Shown piece after piece: positions 60,011-64,000 of a DNA stretch of 64,000 bases. Numbering within the stretch: position 1 is the stretch's first letter; the number at the start of each line of letters is the position of its first letter. The notes beneath the pieces were generated by a model. That model searched no databases, was not told where the DNA came from, and saw only the letters and a list, made by a program, of their open reading frames with translations. Origin of the DNA: Fulvia fulva (taxonomy: Eukaryota > Ascomycota > Dothideomycetes > Mycosphaerellales > Mycosphaerellaceae); assembly GCF_020509005.1 (NCBI RefSeq), contig NC_063012.1:3782001-3846000 (forward strand), read 5' to 3'. Position numbers and translations under genes: made by a program.

Positions 60011-60269
60011 ACGGCGACCGTGAGGCTAGCCTATACCGGAACCAACTAGCGGCGGTCGGGCACAAGCGCCCTAGGGCCGAGAACGATGTAAAGGATGCGT
60101 AGCCTAGGGCGTACGGGAGGCTACGTGCTCTACTAGCTACGGCGAGGGAATCTAACTAGGCCCGGCTCCCCTTTAGTACATAGCCGATAGGCGTAGACCA
60201 GGACGTATAGGGCAGTAGGACATAGGACGATATAGAGGAAATGATTGTCGATGCCGATAACTAGCCTCG

Positions 60270-63200
60270 ACACGCTTAGCATCATCCAGTATAACGTCAA
60301 CTATAGTAAGGATATAGTCCAGAACCATTTCCTATACGAGGCGGACCCGCGCGTCCACCACGTCCTTACAATCTAGGAGCTATAGATTAACCCGCACTAT
60401 AAGAGACTAACGACCTGCAAGTCACTAGGCTACACGACATGCCTACGAGGCGACGGCAGACCCCGCACGTGCTTCTATGTTAGCAAGGACATACTAGAAT
60501 CCGACTGGGAGGTAGTGTACTACGTAGACGAAGAAGGCGGGGGCGATATTACCTCCCTCTACGTGGGTAGCACCTGGATACACAACCTATATATGCAACC
60601 GCCAGCCTCGAGGTCTAGCCGCGACCTAGGGGTCTACAGACACCTAGACAGTGCGCTTAAGAGACAAGGGTGCCACATCGTAGTAGGAGACTTCAACATA
60701 TACCACCCTTCCTAGGAAAGCCTTATATAGCCGCACCCTATAGCCGACGAAGTACTCGACTTGATGGCGAGCAACGCAATTGCCCTCAATACCCCGAAGG
60801 ACCTGGGCACCTGGAAGAGAGGGGGACTCTAAGGCACGATCGACCTCTCCTAGATCTTAGATAGCCACTACCACACGGTAACCTACTATAGGATCGAACA
60901 TAAACTCGAGGCGTCGTCAGACCACATGCTAGTCAGGACCTCTATTGCGACACAGATACAACGCACACCAGCGAGAACCCCTAAGCCAAACTGGGGAAAG
61001 GCCCACTAGGCCAACATCTAGGCGTACCTCGATGACTCCAAGAGGCTAGTCCAGATCGCGTAGCAGCAATACAACAGTAAAGACGAGATAGACGAAGCAG
61101 TCTAGGGGTTGATAGACGAAATAAGAAAAGCGACCTCACTTCACGTTCCGCTTGCCTAACTAACGACATGGTCCAAACTATACTGGACGCCAAAGTGCAC
61201 TACGGTAGTAAGAGAAGCAAGGAGAGCCCGCCGGGTGTGGACGAGCAGCCATAGCGAGGAGGCCTAGAACGTATATAGGGAGGCATGCCAACAGAAGAAA
61301 GCTATAATACGGAGGGAGAAAGCAGTCGGCTAGAGGGCCACAGTGGAAGAAATCGCCGGCAAGCTAGAGAGGATGTGGAAGCTAGCGAAATGGGCCCGAC
61401 AGGACCCTACACAGGGCCCCTCCTTCTCTATCCTAGCGCTACAATCGCCTAGTGGCCCGGGCTGCGACCCCGAGGCCAAGGCGCGTCTACTGGCTAGCAA
61501 GTTCTTCCCACCCCTAGTCGAGGCTGATCTAAGCGACATAAACAGCTCTACTCCCCTAGCCCCTAGCATCGCGGTCTAATAGGAGGTGTCCGAGGGAGAA
61601 GTTACCGCTGTACTGAGGAAGTTGCCGGCGAAGAAAGCCCCGGGGCCGGATGGGATCCCAAACGAGCTACTAAAGAAGTGTAGAGATCAACTAGCCCTAG
61701 CAGTTATAGCAATCTTTAACGCCTGCCTATAGACCGGATACTACCCGATAGCTTTTAAACAATCGACGACAGTGGTCCTACGCAAGCCGCAGAAGGAAGA
61801 CTATACGCAGGTGAAGTCGTACCGCCCAATTGCGCTCCTTAACACTCTTGGGAAGGCGCTTGAGAAGCTAGTTGTAACGAGACTCTCCGAGGCGGTAGAG
61901 GAACACTCCCTACTCCCGGACACCTAGATAGGTGCGCGCCTATAGCGATCGACGCTATCCGCGATAGAACTTATCACCTCTTAGGTAAAGGCCATCTGGT
62001 ATAAGAATAGGGACAAGGTGGCTTCCTTACTTAGCCTAGACATATCGGGAGCCTTCGACTACGTGTCACACCCGCGGCTTCTCTACATCCTAAGGTCGAA
62101 AGGACTCCCTAAGTAGCTTGTCAACTTCGTACGGTCCTACCTCCAAAACCGCAGTACGTCGATCCTAGTCGGCCAGTACAGAAGCCCATTTCAAGCAGTC
62201 CACACTAGAATCCCGTAAGGCTTAACGCTAGCACCTATTCTGTTCCTCTTCTTTATAGCGACGCTGCTCCTAGCCCTAGAATCCTAGAACACCGCTACGA
62301 GCGGCTTCGTAGACGACACAAACATCCTAGCGTAGTCTTCCTCGACTAAGGAGAACTATAGGCTACTAGAAGAGAAGCATAAGATCTGCGAGGACTAGGC
62401 TAGGAGGCACGGGGCTCGGTTTGCCCTAGAAAAGTACAATCTAATACACTTTACGCGCCGGCTACGGTTCTATAATATACAAGCTTCTATCTAGATATAG
62501 GGGCATACGACTAACCCGGCAAATCAGCTCAGGATCCTCGGACTATAGGTAGACCCGGCGCTACGGTAGAGGAAGTACGTATAGGCAATATTACGGAAAG
62601 CTGAACAGAATATAGCATTATGCTAGAGGCTCACTGCGTCTATATAGGGGGCGGACTTCCGGCAGTCACGACTTCTATATACGGCTATTGTACGGCCAGT
62701 CCTTACCTATAGCAGCCAAGTGTAGTCCTTAGGCGAGAGGGCCTGCCTATCGAAGGGACTCGTCGCGCCGCTAGCGAAGATCCAAAACTAATGCCTAAGG
62801 AAGGTCACCGGGGCATATAAGTCGACACTAACGAGGATGCTTAAGCACGAGACCGCGATACCGCCGATCGACCTATACATCTAGGGACTACGGACCTCCT
62901 ACTTAGGCAAGTCGGCACAGTACCTAGTACAGAAGGTCATCGCTAGTACAGTCGCAAGGGCCCGCGAATCAGTACTAGCGTATAAGGGCATTCGACCCGG
63001 AAACGAGCCGAACTACCGGGCAAGGGACGAACAGCTAGCAACACAATAGGAAGGTGAGAAATCGTTTGTAGAGCAACTATAGAAAGAGAGGTAGAACAAC
63101 TAGGTTGTAGGGCATAGTGGACGCCCTTAGCTAGCGGGACAACCTAAGGAATGGTTAGCTACAAAATCCGCGGTCAAGCACCCCCCGAAGCTCATCCACT

Positions 63201-63590
63201 ACCGCCTTACGAGGGCATAGAGTAGCATAGCAACCCAACTGCGAAGCGAACACATCGGCCTCTAGGGGTACCTATCATAGAGGAAGGTTCCAGGATATAC
63301 GAATACTAGCTACCCCTACGGCTATCGCTCCTAGAACGTACGGCACGCACTCCTCGTCTGTCCGAGGTGGTCGCTAGGAAGGGGGGAGTGGATGGCAAAG
63401 GCGAGGAACCGGACGATTGGGGCACTTCTTAACAACGCTAAAGACCTACGGCGTATTACGAACTAGATACTAGAGAAGGGCTGGCTAGAACAGTACCGCC
63501 TAGTAGGAGCAGTACAGGAAGAGAGGACACGACGTAGCGCGACGAGACCGGCTAGGAGCGGGGGCTAACGGGGTAGTGACATGGACTACG
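60270..63590 (+). pseudogene. LINE-2 ORF2 (endonuclease-reverse transcriptase), broken
   Basis: Broken ORF2. An AP-type (EEP) endonuclease occupies about 60270-60960, including an open stretch 60515-60715 with CHIVVGDFNI (the GDFN catalytic motif) and later the SDHMLV motif. Reverse transcriptase follows at about 61615-62460, with KAPGPDGIPNELL, SYRPIALLNTLGKALEKL, SLLSLDISGAFDYVSHPRLL and FVDD at 62306-62317. The C-terminal part has a His/Cys-containing block near 63330. Stops are almost all TAG at former CAG, or TAG/TAA from TpG-type change on the other strand. Confidence 0.82.
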
Positions 63591-63815
63591 TACGTTCAGA
63601 GGGAAAGCTAATCTAGACAAGGAGTAGTCGGGGGCGGGAAGGGTTTTCACCTATTCGGGTTTCCCTTTGTACATAACAATAGATATATACCTACATAGGC
63701 CGGATAGGGTCCTAGAACAGGGGAATGACAAATCTATCTATCTATCTATATACCTATATAGGCCGGATAGGGTCCTAGAACAGGGGAATGACAAATCTAT
63801 CTATTATATTCGTAA

Positions 63816-64000
63816 GTAGGACTAACGGTTGTCGTACTTAAGCGTTACTCTAGCTATTTCCCTATTACTAAGGGTTAGCCGGTTTCTATATTATAGAGCT
63901 AGTATTCGCGCGTAGCGGAGGGCGCTTATACTACTTAATAGGGTAGTCTAGCGAGTATAAGTTATAGTCTATACGGCGGTAGCGGACATAACCGCCTACT
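63816..64000 (-). pseudogene. continuation of the degraded Gypsy relic
   Basis: TA-rich DNA directly following the LINE-1 target duplication, so by position it continues the relic at 51540-53909. It runs out of the window. No motif readable in this short piece. Confidence 0.45.

Larger units (their letters stand above)
58802..63746 (+). mobile_element. Tad1-like LINE (LINE-2), full length, inside LINE-1
   Basis: A 4945-bp LINE flanked by a 12-bp duplication TATATACCTATA (58790-58801 and 63747-63758), inserted in the 3' tail of LINE-1. It starts near AAAACACGACACATTCG and ends with several ATCT units. It is the least mutated of the three LINEs, but both frames still carry many TAG stops in place of CAG. 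No LTRs and no poly(A) tail; domain content and order match the Tad1 clade of fungal LINEs. Confidence 0.88.
53910..63802 (+). mobile_element. Tad1-like LINE (LINE-1), RIP-mutated, split by LINE-2
   Basis: Plus-strand LINE with a 13-bp target duplication ATTATATTCGTAA (53897-53909 and 63803-63815), inserted in the Gypsy relic. Its own sequence is 53910-58801 plus 63759-63802, the last 44 bp being its 3' end with an ATCT-type tail. LINE-2 sits in its tail. Aligned by eye to LINE-2, it carries many extra C-to-T changes before A (for example GTAGTAAAG versus GTAGCAAAG near 54420/59305), so it is the more heavily mutated copy. Coding remnants are ORF1 zinc knuckles, endonuclease and reverse transcriptase (FVDD at 57413-57424). 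Confidence 0.85.

Noticed and set aside
61330..61569. Similar minus-strand open frames in all three LINEs (34953-35162 on the plus strand of LINE-3; 56437-56646; 61330-61569)
   Set aside because: Opposite strand of the ORF2 region before the reverse transcriptase; shared because the LINEs are homologous.

Overview
The window looks like nuclear DNA of a filamentous ascomycete (Pezizomycotina; Dothideomycetes is my guess, not shown). Reasons: short introns (mostly 48-66 bp) with GT donors and CTGAC/CTAAC-type branch points; genes on both strands with no operons; chromodomain-bearing Ty3/Gypsy elements; and repeats mutated CpA->TpA (and TpG->TpA on the other strand), which is the pattern of repeat-induced point mutation (RIP).

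Layout. (1) 1-~1.6 kb: AT-rich repeat DNA with an internally deleted Fot1/pogo-type DNA transposon (38-1170). (2) ~2.0-24.5 kb: an island of nine ordinary single-copy genes: DSN1/Mis13 kinetochore subunit (-), RRP46 exosome subunit (+), an OB-fold/RPA1-like protein (+), a Ser/Pro-rich unknown (-), ribosomal protein L5 (+), a large leucine-rich-repeat Mhp1-like protein (-), LSm2 (-), a methyltransferase-fold protein (-) and ribulose-5-phosphate 3-epimerase (+). They are unrelated housekeeping functions. Exon boundaries were worked out by reading-frame continuity and family conservation. A 131-bp MITE-like hairpin (17580-17710) and a strongly palindromic 317-bp block (25068-25384) lie between genes. 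(3) 25.6-51.5 kb: a nested transposon stack that can be taken apart exactly from target-site duplications. A second pogo-like copy (25626-51537) is split by an intact Gypsy element (Gypsy-A copy 1, 25779-32069) and by a minus-strand LINE (about 32750-51216). That LINE is itself split by a second intact Gypsy-A (36099-42389) and by an intact minus-strand Gypsy of another family (Gypsy-B, 43871-51092). (4) 51.5-64 kb: a RIP-ruined minus-strand Gypsy relic, interrupted by a plus-strand Tad1-like LINE (53910-63802) whose 3' tail holds another LINE of the same family (58802-63746).

The three intact LTR elements have full-length gag and pol, complete integrase and chromodomain, and nearly or fully identical LTRs, while the DNA they sit in is heavily mutated. 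Both LTR families share four read-out features: a 9-nt self-complementarity between a predicted mRNA 5' end and a site 2 nt after the 5' LTR (self-primed reverse transcription, as in Tf1 relatives); a gag/pol overlap with a heptamer, a 5-nt spacer and a hairpin (a -1 frameshift cassette, canonical in Gypsy-B); a G-rich polypurine tract 3-4 nt from the 3' LTR; and a pol frame that ends inside the 3' LTR. These are the most testable observations here. I saw no rRNA, tRNA or CRISPR.
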